Origin: Sinorhizobium fredii USDA 257
Lineage (GTDB): Bacteria > Pseudomonadota > Alphaproteobacteria > Rhizobiales > Rhizobiaceae
DNA length: 64,000 bases
Reading direction: 5' to 3'
NCBI RefSeq assembly: GCF_000265205.3
Contig: NC_018000.1
Span: forward strand, 4,030,001 to 4,094,000
The position numbers and the translations under genes were made by a program. The notes beneath the pieces are model-generated. The model saw only the letters and a list, made by a program, of their open reading frames with translations. It searched no databases and was not told where the DNA came from. Each line of letters starts with the position of its first letter. Position 1 is the stretch's first letter. Below, in pieces: positions 8,848 through 16,597 of this stretch.

Positions 8848-10419
8848 ATGCTCCACCAGCCCGTGACCAAAGCTTCAGTCGAACGGCTCGATACCGGACC
8901 GGTCAATGCCGCGCGCGTGCGAGGGCCGCTCTATGAAAAGCGCCGGAAGATCTTCCCGAAACGGGCGGAAGGCCGCTTCCGCCGGTTCAAGTGGCTGGTG
9001 ATGCTGGTGACGCTCGGCATCTACTATCTGACGCCGTGGATCCGATGGGACCGCGGGGCGCATGCGCCCGACCAGGCTGTACTCGTCGATCTCGCTTCTC
9101 GTCGCTTCTATTTCTTCTTCATCGAGATCTGGCCGCAGGAGTTCTTCTTCGTCGCCGGGCTCCTGGTGATGGCGGGCTTCGGCCTGTTCCTCGTGACTTC
9201 GGCGGTCGGGCGGGCCTGGTGCGGCTATGCCTGCCCGCAGACCGTGTGGGTCGATCTCTTCCTCGTGGTCGAACGCTTCATTGAAGGCGACCGCAATGCG
9301 CGAATGCGCCTCGACGCCGGACCCTGGGGCCTCGACAAAATCCGCAAGCGCGTGACCAAGCATGCGATCTGGTTGGCGATCGGCGCTGCGACGGGCGGCG
9401 CCTGGGTTTTCTATTTCGCCGATGCGCCGTCGCTTCTGGCGAGCTTAGTCACGCTTGATGCGCCGCCCGTCGCCTATAGCACGATCGGCATTTTGACCGC
9501 GACGACCTACGTCTTCGGCGGACTGATGCGCGAGCAGGTCTGCACCTATATGTGTCCCTGGCCGCGCATTCAGGCGGCCATGCTGGACGAGAATTCGCTC
9601 GTCGTCACCTACAATGAGTGGCGGGGGGAGCCGCGCTCGCGGCATGCGAAGAAGGCGGCCGCGGCGGCCGAGGTGGTTGGTGATTGCGTCGATTGCAACG
9701 CCTGCGTCGCTGTCTGTCCCATGGGCATCGACATCCGCGACGGCCAGCAGCTCGAATGCATTACCTGCGCCCTGTGTATCGATGCCTGTGACGGCGTGAT
9801 GGACAAGCTCGGTCGCGAGAGAGGGCTGATCTCCTATGCAACGCTCAGCGACTATGCCGCCAATACGTCCCTCGCAACTAGCGGCGGGACCGCGCCGATC
9901 AATCCCACACGCGTGCGTGATGCCGACGGAGCCTTCAGCGACAAGGTGCGGCATCTCAACTGGCGCATCATCTTCCGCCCTCGCGTTCTCATCTATTTCG
10001 GCGTCTGGGCGCTCGTCGGACTCGGTCTTCTCATCGGCTTGCTGGCGCGCGACCGGCTGGAGCTGAATGTCCTTCACGACCGCAACCCCCAGTTCGTCGT
10101 GGAATCCGACGGCTCGGTGCGCAACGGCTACATGGTCAAGCTGCTCAATATGATCCCCGAACAGCGCACCATCAGCCTGACGATCGAGGGGATGCCGGCC
10201 GCCACCATGCGCGTGGCAGGACAGGCGACGGGCGACGGACGCAGCTTCGCCATTGGCGTCGAGCCGGACAAGGTCACGCCGCTCAAGGTCTTCGTCACCT
10301 TGCCTAAGGCTTCGTTTGCCGAGGCGGAAGAGGGCTTCTCTATCATCGCGGAGGATCCGTCCAGCGACGAACGCGATGTGTATCAGGCCAATTTCAATCT
10401 GCCGGGAGCAGCAAGATGA
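8848..10419 (+). CDS. fixG: cbb3 oxidase assembly iron-sulfur membrane protein
   Basis: FixG (CcoG) is an inner-membrane iron-sulfur protein needed for copper delivery to and assembly of cbb3 oxidase; it is linked to cupric reduction. The 523-residue product has several membrane spans, an NapH-type CGYACPQTVWVDLF motif, CTYMCPWPR, and a two-cluster ferredoxin domain (CVDCNACVAVCP and CITCALCIDACD). The C-terminal part is a periplasmic Ig-like domain. The start follows the FixK box logic (see 8767). The stop overlaps fixH as ATGA. Confidence 0.95.
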   Translation: MLHQPVTKASVERLDTGPVNAARVRGPLYEKRRKIFPKRAEGRFRRFKWLVMLVTLGIYYLTPWIRWDRGAHAPDQAVLVDLASRRFYFFFIEIWPQEFFFVAGLLVMAGFGLFLVTSAVGRAWCGYACPQTVWVDLFLVVERFIEGDRNARMRLDAGPWGLDKIRKRVTKHAIWLAIGAATGGAWVFYFADAPSLLASLVTLDAPPVAYSTIGILTATTYVFGGLMREQVCTYMCPWPRIQAAMLDENSLVVTYNEWRGEPRSRHAKKAAAAAEVVGDCVDCNACVAVCPMGIDIRDGQQLECITCALCIDACDGVMDKLGRERGLISYATLSDYAANTSLATSGGTAPINPTRVRDADGAFSDKVRHLNWRIIFRPRVLIYFGVWALVGLGLLIGLLARDRLELNVLHDRNPQFVVESDGSVRNGYMVKLLNMIPEQRTISLTIEGMPAATMRVAGQATGDGRSFAIGVEPDKVTPLKVFVTLPKASFAEAEEGFSIIAEDPSSDERDVYQANFNLPGAAR

Positions 10420-10922
10420 TGAGCATGGTAACGAAACAGCGCACCCCAGCCCGCGGATTCACCGGTTGGCATATGGTGGCAGTCATGGGCCTCTTCTTCG
10501 GCACCATCATTTCCGTCAACTTCATCATGGCCTGGAACGCCAGCCGAAGCTGGAGCGGCCTCGTCGTAGAGAACACCTATATCGCCAGCCAGCAGTTCAA
10601 CGGCAAGGTAGCGGAGGGCCGCGCTTTTCAGGCAAGCGGCATCAAGGGTCGGCTGACGGCCGAACCCGGCGCAATCCGCTACGTCCTTACTCGCAACGGC
10701 GAACCGGAGCGAATAATCGACAAGGTCGTCGCCGTTCTCAAGCGGCCGGTTGAGGAGCATGAGGACCTTCGCGTACAGCTCCATCCTCGGGGCGAGGGCG
10801 CTTTTGTTTTGGCTGAAGAGCTGAAGCCCGGTCAATGGATCGCCGCCATGACGGCCATGGCGGGGGATGCTGTGGTCCACCGCCAGACTATCCGCTTCAT
10901 TGCAGAGGGAGGAGACAAATGA
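10416..10922 (+). CDS. fixH: FixH accessory protein for cbb3 oxidase assembly
   Basis: FixH (CcoH) is a single-span membrane protein required for cbb3 maturation and interacts with the oxidase. The 168-residue product has an N-terminal cytoplasmic stretch, one span (MVAVMGLFFGTIISVNFIMA) and a periplasmic domain beginning NASRSWSGLVVENTYIASQ, the family hallmark. The start ATG overlaps the fixG stop and the fixI ATG overlaps its own stop, so translation is coupled through fixGHI. Confidence 0.93.
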   Translation: MMSMVTKQRTPARGFTGWHMVAVMGLFFGTIISVNFIMAWNASRSWSGLVVENTYIASQQFNGKVAEGRAFQASGIKGRLTAEPGAIRYVLTRNGEPERIIDKVVAVLKRPVEEHEDLRVQLHPRGEGAFVLAEELKPGQWIAAMTAMAGDAVVHRQTIRFIAEGGDK

Positions 10923-13195
10923 GCTGCTGCGCCGTCGGTGCCGCAACCATGATGGTTTCCGAAGGAGGGCAGGCGCTGCCCGCCTCCGAAGAGCTTTGGC
11001 TTGCGAGCCGGGACCTCGGAGGCGGGTTGCGCCAGACGGAGCTAAGCGTCCCCGACGCCTATTGCGGCGCCTGCATCGCCATGATCGAAGGAGCGCTGCG
11101 TGCCAAGCCCGAAGTCGAACGCGCCCGCGTCAATCTCTCCTCCCGTCGCGTTTCAATCGTCTGGAAGGAGGAAGTTGACGCTCGCCGCACCGATCCCTGT
11201 GATTTTTTGCATGCCATCGCTGAGCGTGGCTATCAGGCGCACCTTTTTTCGCCCGGCGGGGACGAAGACGATGGCCTGCTGAAGCAGTTGATCCTCGCGG
11301 TTGCCGTTTCCGGCTTCGCCGCAACCAATATCATGCTGCTTTCCGTTTCCGTCTGGTCAGGGGCGGATGCGGCCACCCGCGATCTCTTCCACTGGATCTC
11401 GGCGCTGATCGCCGGACCAGCACTGATCTATACAGGTCGCTTCTTCTACCAGTCGGCATGGAATGCCCTCCGCCATGGGCGAACAAACATGGATGTACCG
11501 ATCGCACTCGCCGTCACTCTTTCCTATGGCATGTCGCTCTACGAGACGATCGGCCATGGCGAACATGCCTGGTTCGATGCATCCGTGACCTTGCTGTTCT
11601 TCCTGTTGATCGGCCGTACGCTCGATCACATGATGCGGGGCCGTGCAAGAACGGCAATCAGCGGTCTCGCACGTCTGTCGCCGCGCGGCGCCACGGTTGT
11701 CCATCCGGATGGCTCGCGCGAGTACCGCGCTGTCGATGAGATCAGGCCAGGCGAACGCCTGATCGTAGCTGCTGGCGAGCGTATCCCGGTTGATGGACGC
11801 GTGCTGTCCGGGACGAGCGATCTCGATCGCTCCGTCGTCAACGGCGAGAGCTCGCCGACGGTAGTCGCCACAGGCGACACGGTTCAGGCCGGCACGCTCA
11901 ACCTCACGGGACCGCTCACGCTTGAGGCGACGGCCGCGGCGCGCGACTCGTTCATCGCCGAAATTATCGGATTGATGGAGGCTGCCGAAGGGGGGAGGGC
12001 GCGCTACCGACGCATTGCCGACCGCGCCGCTCGTTACTACTCGCCGGCCGTCCATCTGCTGGCGCTCGTGACCTTCATCGGCTGGATGCTGGTGGAGGGC
12101 GATGTCCGCCATGCCATGCTGATCGCGGTGGCGGTGCTCATCATCACGTGTCCCTGCGCACTCGGTCTTGCCGTTCCGGTCGTCCAGGTCGTTGCAGCCG
12201 GGCGGCTTTTCCAAGGCGGCGTCATGGTCAAGGATGGCTCGGCGATGGAGCGTCTCGCTGAGATCGACACAGTGCTCCTGGATAAGACCGGCACGCTGAC
12301 CATCGGCAGACCACGGCTTGTGAACGCGCACGAATTCGCACCGGGTCGGCTCGCGATGGCAGCGGCTATTGCGGTGCATTCGCGCCATCCGATCGCAATG
12401 GCGATCCAGAACGCGGTAGGGGCAGTCTCGCCGCTTGCCGGCGATATCCGGGAAATTCCCGGCGCAGGCATCGAAGTGAAGACCAAGAACGGCCTCTACC
12501 GGCTCGGGAGCCGCGATTTTGCGGTCGGCGAGCCGGGGTCTGACGATGGGCAATCGGAGGCAATCCTGTCGTTGGATTTTCGTGAGCTTGCCTGCTTCCG
12601 CTTCGAGGACCGGCTGCGGCCGGCAACCCGCGAATCGATCGAAGCCCTCGGCCGGCTGGATATTGCGACCGGAATCCTCTCCGGCGACCGGGAGCCTGTG
12701 GTAGCGGCCCTCGCCAGCAATTTGGGGATCTCGAACTGGCGTGCCGAACTCTCGCCACGCGAAAAGGTCGAGGAATGCGCCACTGCCGCCGAGGCAGGTC
12801 ACAAGGCCCTGGTGGTGGGGGACGGCATAAACGACGCGCCCGTTCTGCGTGCGGCGCACGTTTCGATGGCGCCCGCGACTGCCGCCGATGTCGCACGTCA
12901 GGCTGCCGACTTCGTCTTCATGCATCAGGCCCTATCGGCAGTCCCCTTCGCTATCGAGACTTCGCGGCATGCCGGCCGCCTTGTCCGGCAGAACTTCGCG
13001 CTGGCGATCGGCTACAACATCATCGCCGTGCCGCTCGCCATCCTCGGCTACGCGACCCCGCTGGTTGCCGCTGTCGCTATGTCCACCTCGTCGCTCGTGG
13101 TCGTGGTCAATGCTCTGAGACTGAAGCGCACTCTTGTCGGCGGTAAGGCCGCAACCCCAACCACATCGATGCATTCAAGCAGGGTGACCTCATGA
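10919..13195 (+). CDS. fixI: Copper-transporting P1B-type ATPase for cbb3 assembly
   Basis: FixI (CcoI) exports copper across the inner membrane for insertion into cbb3 oxidase. The 758-residue protein has an N-terminal heavy-metal-associated domain (YCGACIAMIEGAL, CxxC), the transport motif TCPCALGLA (CPC in the sixth span), the phosphorylation motif DKTGT, an SRHP motif in the nucleotide-binding domain and the GDGINDAP hinge. Length equals that of S. meliloti FixI. The ATG at 10919 overlaps the fixH stop as ATGA, and the stop overlaps the fixS start. Confidence 0.95.
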   Translation: MSCCAVGAATMMVSEGGQALPASEELWLASRDLGGGLRQTELSVPDAYCGACIAMIEGALRAKPEVERARVNLSSRRVSIVWKEEVDARRTDPCDFLHAIAERGYQAHLFSPGGDEDDGLLKQLILAVAVSGFAATNIMLLSVSVWSGADAATRDLFHWISALIAGPALIYTGRFFYQSAWNALRHGRTNMDVPIALAVTLSYGMSLYETIGHGEHAWFDASVTLLFFLLIGRTLDHMMRGRARTAISGLARLSPRGATVVHPDGSREYRAVDEIRPGERLIVAAGERIPVDGRVLSGTSDLDRSVVNGESSPTVVATGDTVQAGTLNLTGPLTLEATAAARDSFIAEIIGLMEAAEGGRARYRRIADRAARYYSPAVHLLALVTFIGWMLVEGDVRHAMLIAVAVLIITCPCALGLAVPVVQVVAAGRLFQGGVMVKDGSAMERLAEIDTVLLDKTGTLTIGRPRLVNAHEFAPGRLAMAAAIAVHSRHPIAMAIQNAVGAVSPLAGDIREIPGAGIEVKTKNGLYRLGSRDFAVGEPGSDDGQSEAILSLDFRELACFRFEDRLRPATRESIEALGRLDIATGILSGDREPVVAALASNLGISNWRAELSPREKVEECATAAEAGHKALVVGDGINDAPVLRAAHVSMAPATAADVARQAADFVFMHQALSAVPFAIETSRHAGRLVRQNFALAIGYNIIAVPLAILGYATPLVAAVAMSTSSLVVVVNALRLKRTLVGGKAATPTTSMHSSRVTS

Positions 13196-13341
13196 ACACC
13201 CTCATCTATCTCATTCCTATCGCACTCATTCTAGGCGGTCTGGGGCTCGTCGCATTTCTGTGGGCGCTCAAGAGCGGGCAGTACGAGGACCTCGACGGGG
13301 CGTCCTGGCGGGTCCTCGACGACGGCGATGGCAAGCGGTGA
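13192..13341 (+). CDS. fixS: cbb3 oxidase maturation protein CcoS/FixS
   Basis: This 49-residue protein begins MNTLIYLIPIALILGG and has one membrane span followed by FLWALKSGQYEDLDG, the diagnostic CcoS segment, and an acidic tail. It is needed for cofactor insertion into cbb3 oxidase. The ATG overlaps the fixI stop. It closes fixGHIS; the following FixK box starts a new unit. Confidence 0.94.
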   Translation: MNTLIYLIPIALILGGLGLVAFLWALKSGQYEDLDGASWRVLDDGDGKR

Positions 13342-13364
13342 GTCAAGCCCGGCTTTCTAACTGT

Positions 13365-13378
13365 TTGACCAAGATCAA
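13365..13378 (+). promoter_or_regulatory. FixK/FNR box upstream of the Crp/Fnr gene
   Basis: TTGACCAAGATCAA, 55 bases before the ATG at 13434. Class II spacing predicts transcription starting near 13413, which favours the 13434 start over the ATG at 13413. The regulator may control itself or be controlled by FixK. Confidence 0.8.
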
Positions 13379-13433
13379 CTTACCGAAACCGACATAGCGC
13401 TAGACTGGTGCGATGTTTATTGGGACATGCGCA

Positions 13434-14111
13434 ATGAAGACCCTGCAATTGACTGCAAGCGATAGGATGACCTTCTTGGGTTCCCGCTTCTTCGCGCGGC
13501 TGCCGCGCTCCACCGTCGAGGCTATTCTCGAGGGCGCCAGGCTCTCCACCTACGAAGAGCACGATGTCCTGTTCCATCAGGGTGACAGCATCGAAGATGT
13601 TTTCTTTGTGCTCTCTGGCCTGGTCCGACTCTATCGCATTGGCAAGGACGGGCGCGAAGCCGATGTCGCGGTGTTCCCCAAAGGCGAAATGTTCGCCGAA
13701 AACGCAATGTTCTTGGGTCGTGCCACCGCTAGTGCGGAGGCTGCCGAAGCCTCGATCATTGCGCGTCTGCAAAGCGCCAAGCTGCGCCACCTGGCCGCTC
13801 AAGACCCGGATGTGGCGCAGGCATTCATCGAGCATCTCTGCCATCGTGGCAAGATGACGGAAGACCTACTCGCTCAAGATCGTCTGCTGACTGCGCCTCA
13901 GCGAGTTGCAAGCTATATCCTCAGTCATTGTCCAAACGGCTCGACCAGCTTCTCGTTCCGCCTGCCATTCCAGAAGAGCGTGCTCGCGGGCAAGCTTGGA
14001 CTCGCCCCGGAAGCCCTTTCGCGCGCGTTTTCGGCCCTGCGCCAATCAGGTGTCAGGGTAAAAGGCCGGATGATCGAGATTCACGACCGGCACGCGCTCG
14101 AACGATTCTGA
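13434..14111 (+). CDS. Crp/Fnr-family regulator, DNR/NnrR-like
   Basis: The 225-residue protein has a cyclic-nucleotide-type sensor barrel (DVLFHQGDSIEDVFFVLSG and FPKGEMFAENAMF) and a C-terminal winged helix with the FNR-type recognition helix (LGLAPEALSRAFSAL, carrying E-x2-SR). It lacks the four-cysteine N-terminus of Fnr, so it is more like the nitric-oxide-responsive DNR/NnrR group or a FixK relative. It directly follows fixGHIS, as a similar gene does in S. meliloti. The recognition helix predicts binding to TTGAT-type boxes. The ligand is unknown. Confidence 0.85.
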   Translation: MKTLQLTASDRMTFLGSRFFARLPRSTVEAILEGARLSTYEEHDVLFHQGDSIEDVFFVLSGLVRLYRIGKDGREADVAVFPKGEMFAENAMFLGRATASAEAAEASIIARLQSAKLRHLAAQDPDVAQAFIEHLCHRGKMTEDLLAQDRLLTAPQRVASYILSHCPNGSTSFSFRLPFQKSVLAGKLGLAPEALSRAFSALRQSGVRVKGRMIEIHDRHALERF

Positions 14112-14270
14112 TGTGGGGGTTGGATCGACGCGGCGAAGGCTGCCCGCGCAGAGGCGGCGGAGTGAACTGTGATGGTTTGAATGTTTGAGCTCAAACGTGA
14201 GCTTTTACGCACAGCTTGGCTCCAAGGCCGCAAGGATCTGCGTCAGGAACAGTCGGCGATAAGGTTGACG

Positions 14271-14513
14271 TCGGCCACCTTGTTGCATTTTGCCTTTCGT
14301 TGCAGCGCAGCTAAATGCCGGCGGTTTCATAGCCGTCCATCATATACTTCGCACATGCCGGGCATCGTCTCGGCAATCGCCGACAATATCGTGCTCGGTG
14401 ATATCGAGCTGGTTACAGTCGGTCTCGGAGCACTGTTGTCGTTCATTGCTGGTGCCGCCGTTTCGGCCGGAGGTTACGGGACGTACGGCGTTTGCCTTGT
14501 GGGTCGCTGTTGA
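14271..14513 (+). pseudogene. DUF1275/YoaK family membrane protein fragment, frameshifted
   Basis: One frame reads LPFVAAQLNAGGFIAVHH and a second then continues YTSHMPGIVSAIADNIVLG and LGALLSFIAGAA. Joined, these form the N-terminal membrane part of the DUF1275 (YoaK) family, where FVAGxxNAxGF and YTSHMTGIVS are typical. The frame changes near 14340. The remaining two thirds of the gene is absent: the sequence runs into the LysE promoter by 14530. It is therefore a truncated, frameshifted remnant. The 14112-14270 stretch before it holds nothing I recognise. Confidence 0.7.
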
Positions 14514-14529
14514 TGTGTCAAGGGCGAGA

Positions 14530-14543
14530 TTGACTTGCATCAA
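14530..14543 (+). promoter_or_regulatory. FixK/FNR box upstream of the LysE-family gene
   Basis: TTGACTTGCATCAA, with its centre 67 bases before the ATG at 14603. The predicted class II transcript start is near 14578. The box has both half-sites intact, though the gene it serves is not a known FixK target. Confidence 0.7.
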
Positions 14544-14602
14544 GGCTGCTTGACGTAAGGGGCCGTAAACAGGTCTTCGTTTCTACCCTCCAGTTCGTCT
14601 CC

Positions 14603-15163
14603 ATGGTCACGCTGTACTTCGTCCTGTCCACTCTCCTGATCCTGCTGACGCCAGGTCCGACGAACACCGTCCTGGCCACATGCGGAGCATCGCTTGGCAT
14701 TCGACACGCGGCAATAATGCCCTTTGCAGAAGCAATTGGGTATTTCCTGGCCGTGTCGTTCTTTGTCGTGTTGGCCGATCGCGTCCAGGGAAACGCGAGC
14801 GCATTCGTCGCAACGAAGTTGCTGGCGGCGGGCTGGTTGCTGTATTCGGCGGTCAAGCTTTGGGGCATGCCGTTGCGAACGGATGCGAAGTCGGCCCGGC
14901 AGTTGTTCGTTCGCGTATTGCTGACCACCATCGTCAACCCGAAGGCCATGCTGGTCGGAGCGGTGCTGATACCGTCGGAGGCTGACGTCGCAGTCTCCAT
15001 TTGGGTGGCGACCTACGCAGCCATGTCGACGCTCGTCGGTTTTGGCTGGGTTGTCTTCGGCGCCTGCTTGCCCTTCGGGGTGCGACGGCACTCCTACAAA
15101 CTGGCGTCATTGGTCTTGGGTGGGTTCTCGATGGCGGCCATGGCAAGCGCGCTATCCGGCTAG
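14603..15163 (+). CDS. LysE/RhtB-family amino-acid exporter
   Basis: The 186-residue hydrophobic protein starts with a membrane span containing LLTPGPTNTVLA, the hallmark of the LysE/RhtB translocators, and has about six spans in total with the conserved TTIVNPKAMLVG segment. Family members export amino acids or related small molecules; the substrate is not predictable. It is slightly shorter than usual (about 200). The FixK-type box at 14530 suggests low-oxygen expression. It stands alone: a 286-base gap (15164-15449) in which I see no gene or signal follows. Confidence 0.85.
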   Translation: MVTLYFVLSTLLILLTPGPTNTVLATCGASLGIRHAAIMPFAEAIGYFLAVSFFVVLADRVQGNASAFVATKLLAAGWLLYSAVKLWGMPLRTDAKSARQLFVRVLLTTIVNPKAMLVGAVLIPSEADVAVSIWVATYAAMSTLVGFGWVVFGACLPFGVRRHSYKLASLVLGGFSMAAMASALSG

Positions 15164-15449
15164 CGACTGCCGCCTCAATGGCGAGTTCGAAAGCATCAGC
15201 GCCACGCATTGTCCCAAATTCCGGTGGTCGAGCGAGCGAAACCTACTGAGGTGACTGTGCCAGTCGGCCGGCTTTTGAAACTCATCCTAGCGTCCGCGAT
15301 GGTTCGACATCCAGCGTCTTCGTGACGCCCCTGTGCTTCGATCTCCGACAAGCGTGTCCGGTGGTTGATTTGGAACAATGACGTGCGTCGCGAGGGCTCC
15401 TATTGCTGATCTGGTGAAATGACTGGAGCAGCGGCAGGAGACTGGCGAG

Positions 15450-15830
15450 ATGGCGGGACGACGGGTCGGATCGGGCAGGGGGGTGGCGCTGATTGCCGCC
15501 TGCATGTTCGTCCTGCAGTCGGTGTTCGGCGCGCTCGCGGGAGAAATGCCGGCCCTCCGGCACGTCGACACCTTCGGCAATCCACTATGCGCCACAGGCA
15601 CGAGCCACGGTGGTCCTCAACACAGCGGCGGCGGTCAGGACAAACTGCCCGAGTGCTGCATTCTCGGATGCACCGAGACCTCCTGGCTGCCGGATGCCCC
15701 TTACGAAGGCGCGCAGATCCTAACGGCACTGCCTTCACGCGACGGTACCATCGTTACGTATGCCGACGTATCTGTTCGCAGAAGCGATCGCCATCCCGGC
15801 AGCCCACGCGGCCCTCCGCCGGCCGCCTGA
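15450..15830 (+). CDS. Small exported protein, DUF2946-like, of the copper locus
   Basis: The 126-residue product has an N-terminal hydrophobic signal (GVALIAACMFVLQSVFGALA), a histidine-rich middle (SHGGPQHSGGG) and a cysteine motif ECCILGC, and a Pro/Arg tail. This pattern resembles DUF2946 proteins, which often sit next to YcnI and CopC/CopD genes and are thought to touch copper. The ATG follows GGAGACTGGCG. It precedes the ycnI-like gene by 175 bases. Family assignment is tentative; the export signal and Cys/His content are seen directly. Confidence 0.6.
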   Translation: MAGRRVGSGRGVALIAACMFVLQSVFGALAGEMPALRHVDTFGNPLCATGTSHGGPQHSGGGQDKLPECCILGCTETSWLPDAPYEGAQILTALPSRDGTIVTYADVSVRRSDRHPGSPRGPPPAA

Positions 15831-16005
15831 CACCCTATTGCGTCCTTGGACTTCGACTACCTCACAGAGACGTTCGTACTCTGACGCACCCCTCGTGCGC
15901 GGTCGCCCAGGCGCTACCCCTTTCGCAATGCAGCGGACCAGTGACGCTGATCTACGTGAACAATCTCCCCGGCAGAGCCGGCATTGAAACAGGAAACAAA
16001 CTCAG

Positions 16006-16536
16006 ATGTTTAAGAAACGGTCATTAGTCGCCGCGGTGCTCGCTGTGGTTTCGACAGCCGCGTCGGCCCACACCACACTCGAAGCAACAGAGGCCCCGGT
16101 CGGCGCAAGTCACAAAGCCGTCTTCCGCGTGCCACATGGTTGCGAGGGCAAGCCGACCAATGTGGTGCGCGTCCAGATTCCGGAAGGTGTAATCGCCGTA
16201 AAGCCGATGCCGAAGTCCGGCTGGACCCTGGAAAAGGTCACCGGGGCATACGCGAAATCCTACGACTATCACGGCACTCCGGTGAAGGAAGGTGTGAAGG
16301 AGGTGCTGTGGAAGAGCGGCAACCTGGGTGACGACGAATATGACGAGTTCGTAGTACGCGTCTATCTGACGCCGGACCTGCCGGTGGGCAAGATGCTCTA
16401 CTTCCCGACTGTGCAGGAATGCCCCGAAGGCGCAGTCGAACGGTGGATCGAGATTCCCGTCGAAGGCCAGAACGGCGACGATCTCGAATTTCCGGCGCCC
16501 GGCATAAAGCTGCTCGAGAAAAAGGGAGGCCACTGA
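16006..16536 (+). CDS. YcnI-family (DUF1775) periplasmic copper-binding protein
   Basis: The 176-residue protein has a signal peptide ending ASA, leaving a mature N-terminal His (HTTLEATEAPVG) that can form a copper-binding brace, as known for YcnI. Family landmarks VPHGCEGKPTNVVRVQIPEG, KSGWTLEKVTG and EVLWKSGNLGDDEYDEF are present. It is a soluble periplasmic protein without the C-terminal anchor found in Gram-positive YcnI. The CopC-CopD fusion follows after 62 bases, the usual partner, supporting a role in copper handling, perhaps for cbb3 oxidase or N2O reductase. Confidence 0.87.
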   Translation: MFKKRSLVAAVLAVVSTAASAHTTLEATEAPVGASHKAVFRVPHGCEGKPTNVVRVQIPEGVIAVKPMPKSGWTLEKVTGAYAKSYDYHGTPVKEGVKEVLWKSGNLGDDEYDEFVVRVYLTPDLPVGKMLYFPTVQECPEGAVERWIEIPVEGQNGDDLEFPAPGIKLLEKKGGH

Positions 16537-16597
16537 ACCGCCGTGTGACGGAAGTGCGCCCGCCCGGCGCGCCTCCATTTGATCGAAGAGGTATTGC

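Noticed and set aside
11357..12925. Long minus-strand open frame opposite fixI
   Set aside because: Shadow of fixI; no recognisable domain.
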